This document shows, piece by piece, positions 24,918-33,749 of a DNA stretch of 64,000 nt. Position numbers and translations under genes: made by a program. The notes under the pieces were generated by a model. That model made no database searches. It was not told where the DNA came from and worked only from the letters and a program-made list of their open reading frames with translations. This stretch comes from Roseicitreum antarcticum (GTDB lineage Bacteria > Pseudomonadota > Alphaproteobacteria > Rhodobacterales > Rhodobacteraceae): NCBI RefSeq assembly GCF_014681765.1, contig NZ_CP061498.1, positions 3,051,501-3,115,500 of the forward strand, read 5' to 3'. How positions within the stretch are numbered: the stretch's first letter is position 1; every line of letters starts with the position of its first letter.

Positions 24918-27439
24918 GGCACAACCTCCAACATCAGAAACACGCTCGCCGCACCGATCACCATCACGGCCACGCCATTCGCGAAGGTCGACAGCAGCAT
25001 GTCTGGCAACGTTTGCCCCGGGCGCACCGCGCCAGCCAGCTTGCGCAGCGCATTGAACAGAGCCCAGTAACAGACAACCACCAGATACACCGCGACAAAG
25101 GCTCCGAGGGTCCAGCCCATGGCGCCGAAAGCGCTGGCGAAGGGATCGACGGGCATCAGCGCCAACCCCAGCGCCACTGCCGTGGTGGCCGCTGCCAGAA
25201 CGCACAGCAGATCCATCAGCGCGGCACCCACCCGCCGCTGCGCGCACGCCAGCCGGTTGGCGCCCCACGCGAGCAAGGCCAACAATCCGCCGCCGACCAG
25301 CGCGCCGATCGCGGCCGCCATATCAGGTGCGGCTGTGGTGGCAGATATCTGCGGCTGTGTGTTCCACAAGTACAGCCCTGCAAACAGGATCGATGCATAG
25401 AGTGCGAACGAAATCAGCAAGGTCCCTGTGGTGGCAAAGTACAGATGGCTGCGACGGTCCACGATATTCACCGGCAAGCGCAGCCCGGGCAGGCCGGTAT
25501 CGCGGTGAACGCCGCTGTCCGAAGGCTCCCATACCCACATTGTCAGCCCGATCAGCGCGATGACCGCCCCGGCGGTGACCCAGACATACTGTCCGGCCAG
25601 CACAAGCACGAAGACCAGCGCCAGACCCACCGCCAGGATCAGCGGCGACCATGACGGGTGGGGCAGGCGCAGGATCTGGATCGGCGCGCCACTGACCGGA
25701 TCGCAGCCCAGCGTTTCACGCCGGTGGTCGGGGGCGGTCTCGCGCAGTGCTCCCGGCAGGGCCTCCGGGTCGCCTCGGGTCAGTTCAGGTTGGTCCCACA
25801 GCGGCTCTCGTGAGTGTACGGTGGGGATTGCGCGGAAGTTGTAGCCCGGTGCCTGGGGCGGATAGAGCCATTCCAATGTCGCCGCGCCCCACGGGTTGCG
25901 ACCAGCGGCGGGACCGCGCCAGCGGTGGCGGAAGAAGTCGAAGATGAACACCGCGATGCCTGCTGCCAGAATATACGAGCCGATCGAGGACAGCATGTTC
26001 AGCCTGTCCCAGCCGATACCCTCTGGGTAGGTGGCGATGCGTCTTGGCATGCCCCGCATCCCGGTCAGGTGCATCATGAAGAACGCCAGGTTGAAGCCCG
26101 AAAACATCAGCCAGAACGCCCATTTGCCAAGGCGTTCAGACATCATCCGCCCGGTGAAATGCGGTACCCAGTAGTAAAGCGCTCCAAACATTGGAAAGAC
26201 GAAGCCGCCGATCAGCACATAGTGCAGGTGCGCCACCACGAAGTAGCTGTCATGCGCCTGAAGGTTGAACGGCACCGAGGCCAGCATCACCCCCGTCAGT
26301 CCGCCCAGCACGAAAATGAACAGGAAGCCAAGGATGAAATACATCGGCACAGTCAGGCGCGGGCGGGCCTGCGCCAGTGTGGCGATGAAGCAAAATATCT
26401 GTACGCCAGTCGGGATTGCCACCATGGTTGAGGCCGCTGAGAACAGCGTCAGCGACATGTTTGGCAGGCCCGTCGCAAACATGTGGTGCGCCCACAGTCC
26501 GAAGGACAAGAAGCCCATGGTCACCACTGACGCCACGACAAAGCCATAGCCGAACAAGGGCTTGCCCACGAAGACCGGCAGCATCGTGGCGACCATTCCG
26601 GCGGCGGGCAGGAATATGATATAAACCTCAGGGTGGCCGAACAGCCAGAACAGGTGTTGCCATAACACCGGGTCGCCCCCCAGCGCCGTATCAAAGAACG
26701 GCAGGCCCAGTAGCCGTTCGCCCTCCAGGATCAGCGTGCCGATGATCAGCGGCGGGAAGCCGACGGCGATCATGAAAGCGGTGACCAGCAGATACCACAG
26801 CAAGATCGGCATCCGTGTCAGGCGCATCCCCGGGGCGCGGCTGCACAGGATGGCAGCGATGATCTCAACCGCGGCGGTAACGCTGGCGATTTCGGCCAGC
26901 GTGATCCCGATCAGCCAGAAATCGGCAGACATCCCCGCGGTGAATTCCCTGGTCGACAGCGGCACATACATGAACCACCCGCCGTCCGGCGCCGCGTCGA
27001 ACAGAAAGGAAGACATGACGATTGCGCCGCCAAACAGGTAGCAATAGTAGCCAAAAGCACCAAGGCGCGGATAAACCAGGTCCCGCGCTCCCGTCATCAG
27101 AGGAATGAGGTATATTGCAAACCCCTCCAGCATCGGGATCGCGAAGAGGAACATCATGATGGTCCCGTGCATCGTGAAGAACTGGTTGTAGGTCTGGCTG
27201 TCGAGGAAGGTGTTTTCCGGCACGATCAGTTGCGTGCGCACCAGCAACGCAAGGACACCTGCGATCAGGAAGAAGATGAAGCCGGTAATCAAGAAACGCT
27301 TGCCGACGACGCGGTGCGATACCGATGCCAGCACGGCCATCCCAGAGGGTTGCTGCCATAGCGCGCCAAAGCTCAGGTCACGGTTGCCCTTTGGCGCGCG
27401 GTCATGGGCAGGGGGGATATGATCGGGTGAGCGGGTCAT
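24914..27439 (-). CDS. ctaD: Cytochrome c oxidase, fused subunits I and III (caa3-type)
   Basis: This 841-residue protein starts at MTRSPDHIPP and overlaps the subunit II stop by 4 bp. The subunit I part (to about 560) has all metal ligands: haem a His91 (MHGTIMMF) and His406; CuB His269 within GHPEVY, His318 and His319; haem a3 His404 (HLH). Glu271 and Tyr273 of HPEVY mark an A1-type proton-pumping oxidase. The C-terminal 270 residues have subunit III-like TM helices, a natural fusion seen in caa3 oxidases. It reduces O2 at the inner membrane using electrons from cytochrome c. Haem A synthesis genes are not nearby. Confidence 0.92.
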   Translation of the reverse strand: MTRSPDHIPPAHDRAPKGNRDLSFGALWQQPSGMAVLASVSHRVVGKRFLITGFIFFLIAGVLALLVRTQLIVPENTFLDSQTYNQFFTMHGTIMMFLFAIPMLEGFAIYLIPLMTGARDLVYPRLGAFGYYCYLFGGAIVMSSFLFDAAPDGGWFMYVPLSTREFTAGMSADFWLIGITLAEIASVTAAVEIIAAILCSRAPGMRLTRMPILLWYLLVTAFMIAVGFPPLIIGTLILEGERLLGLPFFDTALGGDPVLWQHLFWLFGHPEVYIIFLPAAGMVATMLPVFVGKPLFGYGFVVASVVTMGFLSFGLWAHHMFATGLPNMSLTLFSAASTMVAIPTGVQIFCFIATLAQARPRLTVPMYFILGFLFIFVLGGLTGVMLASVPFNLQAHDSYFVVAHLHYVLIGGFVFPMFGALYYWVPHFTGRMMSERLGKWAFWLMFSGFNLAFFMMHLTGMRGMPRRIATYPEGIGWDRLNMLSSIGSYILAAGIAVFIFDFFRHRWRGPAAGRNPWGAATLEWLYPPQAPGYNFRAIPTVHSREPLWDQPELTRGDPEALPGALRETAPDHRRETLGCDPVSGAPIQILRLPHPSWSPLILAVGLALVFVLVLAGQYVWVTAGAVIALIGLTMWVWEPSDSGVHRDTGLPGLRLPVNIVDRRSHLYFATTGTLLISFALYASILFAGLYLWNTQPQISATTAAPDMAAAIGALVGGGLLALLAWGANRLACAQRRVGAALMDLLCVLAAATTAVALGLALMPVDPFASAFGAMGWTLGAFVAVYLVVVCYWALFNALRKLAGAVRPGQTLPDMLLSTFANGVAVMVIGAASVFLMLEVVP

Positions 27440-28365
27440 TTCAGGCTTGCCAGATACGCTGATACCGCGCGCAGGTCGGGGCCGGACAGATGGTTGAAAT
27501 TGGGCATTTGTGCCCCGGGTTTCATGTCGCGCACCGAAGCGATCCACCCGGCCAGAGTGCCTTGGTTCATCCGCCACATGCCCGCGCCCAGACTGCCCCG
27601 CGCACCCACCCGCGTAAGGTCGGGGCCAAGGCGGCCGCCCTCGGCGACGCCCCGGATCTCATGACAGGCCGCGCATCCTTGCTGCGCGAACACGTCGCGT
27701 CCTGCGACCAGATCGGTCCGCGCGGGGTCGCGCGCCGGGCCTGCGCTGTCGGTGAGCCAGTCATCAAAAGCGGCAGGTTCCAGTACCAAGACCTCGAAGG
27801 CCATGCGGGGATGGCTGAGGCCGCAGAATTCGGCACATTGGCCGCGGAACCGCCCCGCCTCGGTAGCTGTCACGGTCAGTGTATTCACGCGCCCCGGGAT
27901 CATGTCCATCTTGCCCGAGATCGAGGGCACCCAGAATGAATGGATCACATCCGCCGCATGCAAGCGCAGCGTCACGGGGCGGCCCTCAGGCAGCACCAGT
28001 TCATTCGCGTCGCGGACTGCCATGCCGTCCGGGTCGTAGACGATATCCCACCAGTATTGGTGAGCCGTCACGTCGACCACCAGCGCGTTCTCGTCAGCCC
28101 GGGTCATCGCGACCAGTGCAAGGGTTGATCCGGTCAGCACCAGCAAGATCGCGGTCATCGGCACGATGATGCCGCCGGTCCAGATCCACCACGTTCGCGG
28201 TGCGGCGCGCGCGCGCCAAGCCAACGCGATCAGTGCCATCATCAGCACGAAAACCACCCCAAAGCCTGCCGTCATCGCCAGTGTGAGATCGTATGCAGAA
28301 GCCGCGCCGATGCCTGCGGGGCGCAACCATGACTGGCTGCCAAAGATGTCCAGTGCGCTGTCCAT
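27436..28365 (-). CDS. ctaC: Cytochrome c oxidase subunit II with fused cytochrome c domain
   Basis: This 309-residue protein has two TM helices (about 28-50 and 62-88) and a CuA cupredoxin domain. The CuA ligands are His142, Cys177, Cys181, His185 and Met188 (QCAEFCGLSHPRM). A cytochrome c domain follows with CAACH at 231-235 and an axial Met near MPNFNH. The fusion defines the caa3 type, which takes electrons from soluble cytochromes. It sits directly upstream of the fused subunit I/III gene with a 4-bp overlap. Confidence 0.93.
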   Translation of the reverse strand: MDSALDIFGSQSWLRPAGIGAASAYDLTLAMTAGFGVVFVLMMALIALAWRARAAPRTWWIWTGGIIVPMTAILLVLTGSTLALVAMTRADENALVVDVTAHQYWWDIVYDPDGMAVRDANELVLPEGRPVTLRLHAADVIHSFWVPSISGKMDMIPGRVNTLTVTATEAGRFRGQCAEFCGLSHPRMAFEVLVLEPAAFDDWLTDSAGPARDPARTDLVAGRDVFAQQGCAACHEIRGVAEGGRLGPDLTRVGARGSLGAGMWRMNQGTLAGWIASVRDMKPGAQMPNFNHLSGPDLRAVSAYLASLK

Positions 28366-28368
28366 CGC

Positions 28369-28866
28369 CTAACTGCCCCCAACGCTGTAGAGGTAGGCTG
28401 CCATGTGCCGCGCCTCGGCTTCACTGACACCCAGATCGGGCATGGCGGTCTGCGGGGAATGGACCGTGGGTGCCACGATCCAGCGCACCAGACCGCCAGG
28501 GCGGTTGGGCAGAACGCCCGCGATATAGGCCTGCCCCCCAAGACGGTCGAGGGCGGGGCCCACCCGGCCCCTGGCCTCGGCGATACCGGGGATCTGGTGG
28601 CACGCGCCGCAGCCATAGGACAGCATCAGCCTCCGCCCCTCGCCCGCATCCCCGGCGTGGATGGCGCGCGCGGCATTCTCCCAATCGGGACTGCCGTCCA
28701 GCGGGCGGCCGTCATACCAGGTGGCCAGATCACGCGCCGCGGCCTTGATCCCGGCGGACAGATTGTCGTCAGACCCCCTCGGGGGGGGCAGCGCGGCCCA
28801 GCCCATCGCCATGAAGGCAAGCAGGGTCAGGCCACCGCTAATGATATAGGTGCGGTAGCGTCCCAT
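28369..28866 (-). CDS. Membrane-anchored monohaem cytochrome c
   Basis: This 165-residue protein has an N-terminal hydrophobic anchor or signal (YIISGGLTLLAFMAMGWAAL) with no clear cleavage site. One haem site CGACH is near residue 87, and a Met in TAMPDLG is a likely axial ligand. It lies 3 bp upstream of subunit II and 4 bp after the dihaem cytochrome. A role as electron shuttle between the periplasmic dehydrogenases and the oxidase is inferred from position. Confidence 0.85.
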   Translation of the reverse strand: MGRYRTYIISGGLTLLAFMAMGWAALPPPRGSDDNLSAGIKAAARDLATWYDGRPLDGSPDWENAARAIHAGDAGEGRRLMLSYGCGACHQIPGIAEARGRVGPALDRLGGQAYIAGVLPNRPGGLVRWIVAPTVHSPQTAMPDLGVSEAEARHMAAYLYSVGGS

Positions 28867-28870
28867 CGGG

Positions 28871-29692
28871 TCAGTCCTCGCCTGCCGGTGTGGCCGCGTC
28901 GGTGTCTGCAGCGACGTCGCGCGCCATCGGTCGGACGCGGGCGAAGTAGTCCGACACCGCCTGCATGTCTTCTTCGGTCATCTTCTGCGCGATGGAGGAC
29001 ATGACGTTCATCGCGTCATTATCGCGTGTCCCGTCGGACCAGAGTTGAAGTTGATACGCCATGTAGCTGCTATACTGTCCCGCCAGATACGGAACGGCGG
29101 GGGGCAGGCCCGCACCAGATGGGCCGTGGCAGTTCGTACAGGCGGGAATGCCCCGTTCAGCCGATCCCACGGCAGCCAGTTGCCCGCCCCATTGCAAGAT
29201 GTCCCCGCTCACCTCCCCAAGGGGGGTATGGTACGGGGCCTCGATCGTGGCGTAATAGGCGCTGACGGCCTCCATTTCCTGTTCGTCCAGCCGCTGCGCG
29301 ATGCCGCTCATCACTGCATTGGGGCGCGCCCCTGAGGCATAGTCGATCAGTTGCTTGTAAAGATACCAGCCTGACTGTCCGGCCAGTCTGGGGAACGCGC
29401 CCGAGCCGTCGCCCTGACCTTCGGCACCGTGGCACGAGATGCAGGCCATGCCCGCGCCGCCCGCATCGGAACCGCCCATTGCGATCAGCCGGCCCTCCTC
29501 CAGCATGTTTTCGGTCACCTCCCGGTTTACCTGCACGCCGAAGAGGACGCGCTGATCAGACAGGCGGTCTTGCAGCCTGTCGATTCCGGGACTGGTCGCG
29601 CGATCCTGTGCCATCAGTGCGGTGCTGGCAACGGCGATGCCGAGGCCGAGACCTAGGGCGGCAACCGTGTCCATTTGTGCAAGGCGGGGCAT
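28871..29692 (-). CDS. Dihaem cytochrome c (c4-like)
   Basis: This 273-residue exported cytochrome starts at MPRLAQMD with AGGAG 6 bp upstream; an ATG two codons earlier is also possible. The signal peptide ends near LMAQDR. Two haem sites CISCH and CTNCH lie in tandem c4-like domains, each with LAGQ and a later Met (VMSGIAQR, VMSSIAQK). It follows the GMC dehydrogenase gene. It is the natural cytochrome partner of the GMC/gamma dehydrogenase, taking the place of the trihaem subunit of gluconate dehydrogenases. Confidence 0.88.
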   Translation of the reverse strand: MPRLAQMDTVAALGLGLGIAVASTALMAQDRATSPGIDRLQDRLSDQRVLFGVQVNREVTENMLEEGRLIAMGGSDAGGAGMACISCHGAEGQGDGSGAFPRLAGQSGWYLYKQLIDYASGARPNAVMSGIAQRLDEQEMEAVSAYYATIEAPYHTPLGEVSGDILQWGGQLAAVGSAERGIPACTNCHGPSGAGLPPAVPYLAGQYSSYMAYQLQLWSDGTRDNDAMNVMSSIAQKMTEEDMQAVSDYFARVRPMARDVAADTDAATPAGED

Positions 29693-29726
29693 GGGCATCT
29701 CCTTTCGTTGGGCGTGGGCAAATGCC

Positions 29727-31511
29727 TCAGGCGTCCATCAGCGGGCGGGGGTTGGGAAGATAATCAGCTTTCATGTGCGCCAGCGTCCAATATGCGAGGC
29801 CCATCAACGGGCCGGTGGGGTTGTAGCCGAGGTTTTGCGGAAACAGGCAGGCCCCGAACACAAAAACGTTGTGATGGTCCCACATCTGGCCAAAGCGGTT
29901 GACAGCGCTGGTGCGCGGGTCGGTGCCGATGACGGCGCCGCCGACATTGTGCGTGGTCTGGTAGGGCACTACTGAATAGCCCTTTCCCTCGGCCGCTTGA
30001 TTGCTGGTTGAAACCGAGGTCACATGTGCCATCTCGCCTGCGATATCGGCGGCCCGGCTCATGATGTAATCGCTCATCCGCCGGTCATTGTCGGGAAAGT
30101 CGAAGGTCATCCGCAGCAGGGGGCGCCCGTAGGCATCGGTCCATGTCGGGTCAAGGTCCAGATAATTGCCCGGTGTGGACATGGATGACCCGTGCGCGAC
30201 GATCCCGGCATGATGCAGGTAGTTGTCGCGTACCGCGCGTTTCCATTCCGCGCCCCATGCAGGCGTCCCCTCGGGCACCGGCTGGTACGAGATCGGGCGA
30301 CCGTGGTACTGGGTGCTGGCGATATAGCCGCCGCCGACGAAGCCCAGTTCGGAATGGTCGAAATTGTCGCCGTTGTAGTCATCCACCACGACCCCCAATG
30401 CGCCCGCGCCCATGAAGGGGTTGGTCACGACAGTATCGTCGAAAAACGCACTGACCGATGCAATGGTCTGATAGGAATAATTGCGCCCCACGACGCCTGT
30501 GCGGGTTTCGGGGTCATAGGGCTGGCCCAGCCCGGACACCAGCATCAGATGCACATTCCACAGCGAAAAGGCATTGAGACAGACCACATCGGCGGGTTGG
30601 AAATATTCGACCCCGCGCTTGTCTTGATAGACCACGCCGGTCGCAGTCTTGCCATCCGCCGATTTCATGACCCGCAGCACCTGGGCGTCAAAGCGGATCT
30701 CGAAATTCTCATGCTCCTTGATCTGGTCATAGACACAGATGATCGGATCGGCCTTGGCGAAATAGCCACAGCCAAAGCGTTCGCAGAACCCGCAATAGGT
30801 GCAGGGGTGCAACTGGGCACCATAGGGGTTCACATAGGCCTTCGTGACATTTGCCGAAGGCATGGGAAAAGGGTTGAGGCCCATGCGTTGCGCCGCTTCG
30901 CCAAAGAGAGTGTTGCCTACCGGCTGGCGCATCGGCGGGTTCGGATATGCAGCGGCGCGCGGCCCCTCATGGACATTGCCGCCGGGCTGGGTGGCGCCCT
31001 GCAGATTGCCCGAATATCCTGCCGTGCCGCAAATTCGCTCGAAGAAATCCAGATGGGGTTCCAGTTCGTCGTAGGTGACACCCCAGTCCTGTACCGACAG
31101 ATCGGACGGGATGAAGTCCGCGCCATAACGGTCCGTGTAATGGCTGTGCATTTCCAGATCCGACGGCAGTGGCCGCCACAACTGGCCATTCCAGTGCACG
31201 CCCGCGCCCCCAAGTCCCGAACCGGGCAGGAACGACCCGAGGCGGCGCATGGGCAGGGCTCGCTGCTGCCGGTTTTGCCGGAAGGTCAGGGTTTCCTTGC
31301 TGAGATCCATCGCATGCTTGTGGTGCAGCGCGTATTTCAGTTCATCATGTTCTTCTGGGGCCGCGAAGGACGGCGCATCGTGGCGATCGCCGCCGCGTTC
31401 CAGAACGACACAGCGTTGACCGGCATGCGCCAGTTCATAGGCGGTCGTCAGGCCTGTCCAGCCGCCACCCACGATCACGACATCGGTTTTGGGAAGGATG
31501 TGATCTGCCAT
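29727..31511 (-). CDS. GMC-family FAD dehydrogenase, large subunit (gluconate/sorbitol/glucose-DH-like)
   Basis: This 594-residue flavoprotein has the FAD motif VGGGWTG (14-20) and the GMC loop GSGLGGAGVHWNG (97-109). A C-terminal His is in YQTTHNVGGAVIG and an Asn in LGYNPTGPLMG. A cysteine cluster C237-x2-C240-x2-C243-x4-C248 (PCTYCGFCERFGC) is where FAD-glucose dehydrogenases hold a [3Fe-4S] cluster. No signal peptide is present, so it probably rides through Tat with the gamma subunit encoded 3 bp upstream. It should oxidise an alcohol, polyol or sugar in the periplasm. The substrate is unknown. Confidence 0.88.
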   Translation of the reverse strand: MADHILPKTDVVIVGGGWTGLTTAYELAHAGQRCVVLERGGDRHDAPSFAAPEEHDELKYALHHKHAMDLSKETLTFRQNRQQRALPMRRLGSFLPGSGLGGAGVHWNGQLWRPLPSDLEMHSHYTDRYGADFIPSDLSVQDWGVTYDELEPHLDFFERICGTAGYSGNLQGATQPGGNVHEGPRAAAYPNPPMRQPVGNTLFGEAAQRMGLNPFPMPSANVTKAYVNPYGAQLHPCTYCGFCERFGCGYFAKADPIICVYDQIKEHENFEIRFDAQVLRVMKSADGKTATGVVYQDKRGVEYFQPADVVCLNAFSLWNVHLMLVSGLGQPYDPETRTGVVGRNYSYQTIASVSAFFDDTVVTNPFMGAGALGVVVDDYNGDNFDHSELGFVGGGYIASTQYHGRPISYQPVPEGTPAWGAEWKRAVRDNYLHHAGIVAHGSSMSTPGNYLDLDPTWTDAYGRPLLRMTFDFPDNDRRMSDYIMSRAADIAGEMAHVTSVSTSNQAAEGKGYSVVPYQTTHNVGGAVIGTDPRTSAVNRFGQMWDHHNVFVFGACLFPQNLGYNPTGPLMGLAYWTLAHMKADYLPNPRPLMDA

Positions 31512-31514
31512 GAC

Positions 31515-32246
31515 CTACCGCTTCGCTGAAATGGCGCGCGGCGGGCTGGAACCCGCGCCGGGTTGGTGCGCCACGCCCATCGGCGGCGCGGGGTAGGGGC
31601 GGTTATGGTCATCGACGCTGTGCATGTAATACGCATGCGCGCCGGGAAAGCCGACCATGCGCCAGCCGGCATAGTCGTGGTTGCCAAGGTACATCGGGTC
31701 GGCAAAGTATCCTTGGTTGGTCAGGTTCAGCAGTTCATTGAAGAAGGTGGCAGTCGGAATGTCATCGGTCAGCATGTCATCGCGTTCCGACAAGTCCTGC
31801 ATGGCTGTCAGCCGCCCTTCGACATCCAGATCGCTCAGGGATGGCGCGTTCGTTGACAGCGTCTCGATCGCGCGGCGGAACAGCATTTGCGGCGGAAAGG
31901 CAAGCTGGTACCCCTGATCAGGCGTGCCCAAATCGTGCGGACCCTGCATGTAGAGCCGTGCGCCCCGCCCGTAGTCGGTGGCCAGCTGGAAGTCGATGAA
32001 GTCCACGACCCCCGCTTGCGTCGCGCTGGGATAATCGTCTTCGGGGATAAGGGTGTCGCAGGCTGCCGCCAGCCAGCGCGCTTCTACGTCGCGCAGGTAT
32101 GACCACGGACGGTCATCAAGTTGCGCAAAGGCGTGCTTGACCCCGCCCAGTTGAAACAGCGCCGCGCTGACGCCGCTGGCCCCGATCTGCCGCAGCACGG
32201 CCCGGCGCGAATAGCCACTGGTCCGGCCCGAATAGGTGTCTTGCAT
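31515..32246 (-). CDS. Gluconate 2-dehydrogenase subunit 3 (gamma) family protein
   Basis: This 243-residue protein starts at MQDTYSGRT with GGAGAAGG upstream. A Tat signal SRRAVLRQIGASG lies at the N-terminus. The body carries the family pattern LAAACDTLIPEDDYPSATQAGV and DFIDFQLATDYG, as in gamma subunits that chaperone and export the GMC subunit. It is first in the long minus-strand respiratory operon. The direct repeats at 32306-32326 lie 60 bp upstream. Confidence 0.88.
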   Translation of the reverse strand: MQDTYSGRTSGYSRRAVLRQIGASGVSAALFQLGGVKHAFAQLDDRPWSYLRDVEARWLAAACDTLIPEDDYPSATQAGVVDFIDFQLATDYGRGARLYMQGPHDLGTPDQGYQLAFPPQMLFRRAIETLSTNAPSLSDLDVEGRLTAMQDLSERDDMLTDDIPTATFFNELLNLTNQGYFADPMYLGNHDYAGWRMVGFPGAHAYYMHSVDDHNRPYPAPPMGVAHQPGAGSSPPRAISAKR

Positions 32247-32305
32247 CCGCCTTCTCCGTTCATGTGCCCTACGAACCAATGGGAGATCAGCCAAAAGGTT
32301 CCAAT

Positions 32306-32326
32306 ATTGTGCAATTATTGTGCAAT
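32306..32326. promoter_or_regulatory. Two ATTGTGCAAT direct repeats upstream of the respiratory operon
   Basis: ATTGTGCAAT occurs at 32306-32315 and 32317-32326. The copies are 11 bp apart (one helix turn) and each is nearly palindromic (ATTG/CAAT). They lie 60-80 bp before the first gene. The pattern suggests an activator or repressor site; the regulator is unknown. Confidence 0.5.
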
Positions 32327-32479
32327 TTTTTTTGAACGCGACAGCGCACGCCCAATGGATATTTCAGCTCCCCCGGCGGTTGGTCGCAATTTTTCGCCAT
32401 GGGGCATTCTGTCGTCGGGGTCGGCCACGACCTTGCATGTGTTGTGGGCGCGCTGACGCGGCTGCCGGTCACCCTTGGG

Positions 32480-32983
32480 TCAGGCCGCGCCATCGTCCTC
32501 GGCGTCACCGTGTTTTTTGACCGCGTGTTCGGCCAGCCCGATCAGCCGGATGACGATCAGTGCCAGCCCCGTGCTCAGGACCGCGAGCGGCCAGAAGCCA
32601 AAGCCTGCGCCCAGCCCCAGCGCTGCGGCCAGCCAAAGGCTGGCACCCGTCGTCAGCCCCTGAACCTTGCCGCCCGAGAAGATGATCATCCCCGCAGCCA
32701 GGAAGGCGACGCCGCCGGTCACGGCTTCCAGCAGGCGCAACGGGTCCATCGCCAGCGATTGCGAAGAGCTTTCCATGGTGGCCATCACCTCCAGCATGAT
32801 GAGGCAATAGGCCGCTGACGCCAGCCCGACCAGCATGTGCGTGCGCAAGCCCGCCGGTCTGTGCCGGGTTTCGCGCTCAAACCCGATCAGGCCGCTGAAG
32901 ATCACCGCACCCAGCAGACGCACGATGATCGTTTCCCACCCCAGGCCGGTGCTGTTGATGAATTCGTCGAAAAGAACATCCAT
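32480..32983 (-). CDS. MgtC/SapB-family membrane protein
   Basis: This 167-residue protein has about four TM helices. The MgtC motif LIGFERETRHRPAGLRTHMLVGL is near residues 32-54, and GGVAFLAAGMIIF-GGKVQGLTTGASLW follows. MgtC-family proteins act in growth at low Mg2+ or acid stress, often by modulating ATP synthase. The C-terminal cytoplasmic domain of longer MgtC proteins is absent here, as in the short SapB-like forms. It is monocistronic. Confidence 0.88.
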   Translation of the reverse strand: MDVLFDEFINSTGLGWETIIVRLLGAVIFSGLIGFERETRHRPAGLRTHMLVGLASAAYCLIMLEVMATMESSSQSLAMDPLRLLEAVTGGVAFLAAGMIIFSGGKVQGLTTGASLWLAAALGLGAGFGFWPLAVLSTGLALIVIRLIGLAEHAVKKHGDAEDDGAA

Positions 32984-33125
32984 GCTGCCTACTCCGGTTA
33001 TTGTTCGGTTTTATTGCGGTATCAGGCAGGCGTCCCTGCTGGGCAAATGTTGCTGTGCCGCGGTTGAAGATTGCGGCGGCGGCCACAAGGGCGTGGGCTG
33101 GTGCACTTAACGGACGATTTTCCGA

Positions 33126-33290
33126 TCAGTGATCCGGCGCATCTTTGGCCAAGCGTGACTTGTTTTCAGGGCGATGTGCTTCGGGGTCATGCTTGCGCGC
33201 TTCGGTCCGCTTTTTGCTGACAAGCGCGAAGACAATGACTGCGATCATCGTGAACAGGGACAAAAACCCCAGGAAATAGCCGGTTTCCAT
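33126..33290 (-). CDS. Small single-TM membrane protein
   Basis: This 54-residue protein starts at METGYFLGFL with GGAG 7 bp upstream. It has one TM helix (about residues 5-25) and a charged, basic/acidic tail rich in Lys, Arg and His. A GGAAC-N16-CGTT promoter lies 34 bp upstream. No family was recognised. Confidence 0.65.
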   Translation of the reverse strand: METGYFLGFLSLFTMIAVIVFALVSKKRTEARKHDPEAHRPENKSRLAKDAPDH

Positions 33291-33323
33291 TTCAATCTCC
33301 TTTTTTGTGACGTTCGCGGGACC

Positions 33324-33348
33324 AACGTCCCGCACCGCGATGGGTTCC
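33324..33348 (-). promoter_or_regulatory. EcfG-type promoter of the 54-residue gene
   Basis: On the minus strand GGAAC (33348-33344) and CGTT (33327-33324) are 16 bp apart, an exact match to the alphaproteobacterial general-stress consensus. Confidence 0.7.
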
Positions 33349-33388
33349 TGCACGCTTCTGGCCTGCCGATGTGATGCTTTGTGCGGAC

Positions 33389-33413
33389 GGAACCAAAGTC
33401 TGGTTCAAGCGTT
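33389..33413 (+). promoter_or_regulatory. EcfG-type promoter of the 92-residue gene
   Basis: GGAAC (33389-33393) and CGTT (33410-33413) are separated by exactly 16 bp, 57 bp before the start codon. It is divergent from the similar promoter at 33324-33348. Confidence 0.7.
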
Positions 33414-33470
33414 TGAAGGGCACACATATTTGCGCCTTATGGCGCGTTCAGAAAAATGGAGGCCCTTTTT

Positions 33471-33749
33471 ATGAGCCATTCAGAAAACGACGTCGACAAG
33501 CAAGTAAAGCGCCACAAGGCACCTCTGCTGGGATTTGCCGCGATTCTGGCTGCTGTCGCCGTGCTTCTGGTCTGGTGGCTGGGCCAAGAGATTGAGGCAC
33601 CCGATGCGCCGCTCCAGACGCCAGCGGAGGTTGAAAGCAGTTCCGCCGCCCCAAGCAGTCCGACGCCGCAGAGCGGTACGCTGTCGGACAGCCAGTTGAT
33701 CGAGCCCGGGGAAACAGCGACAACAGTGCAGACTCCCGTACAACAATAG
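33471..33749 (+). CDS. Small membrane-anchored protein with Pro/Ser/Thr-rich tail
   Basis: This 92-residue protein starts at MSHSENDVDK with GGAGG 8 bp upstream. A short cytoplasmic head rich in charged residues precedes one TM helix (about 21-38, LLGFAAILAAVAVLLVWWL). A low-complexity tail of Pro, Ser, Thr and Glu probably faces the periplasm. It has an EcfG-type promoter, so a stress function is likely. No family recognised. Confidence 0.65.
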   Translation: MSHSENDVDKQVKRHKAPLLGFAAILAAVAVLLVWWLGQEIEAPDAPLQTPAEVESSSAAPSSPTPQSGTLSDSQLIEPGETATTVQTPVQQ

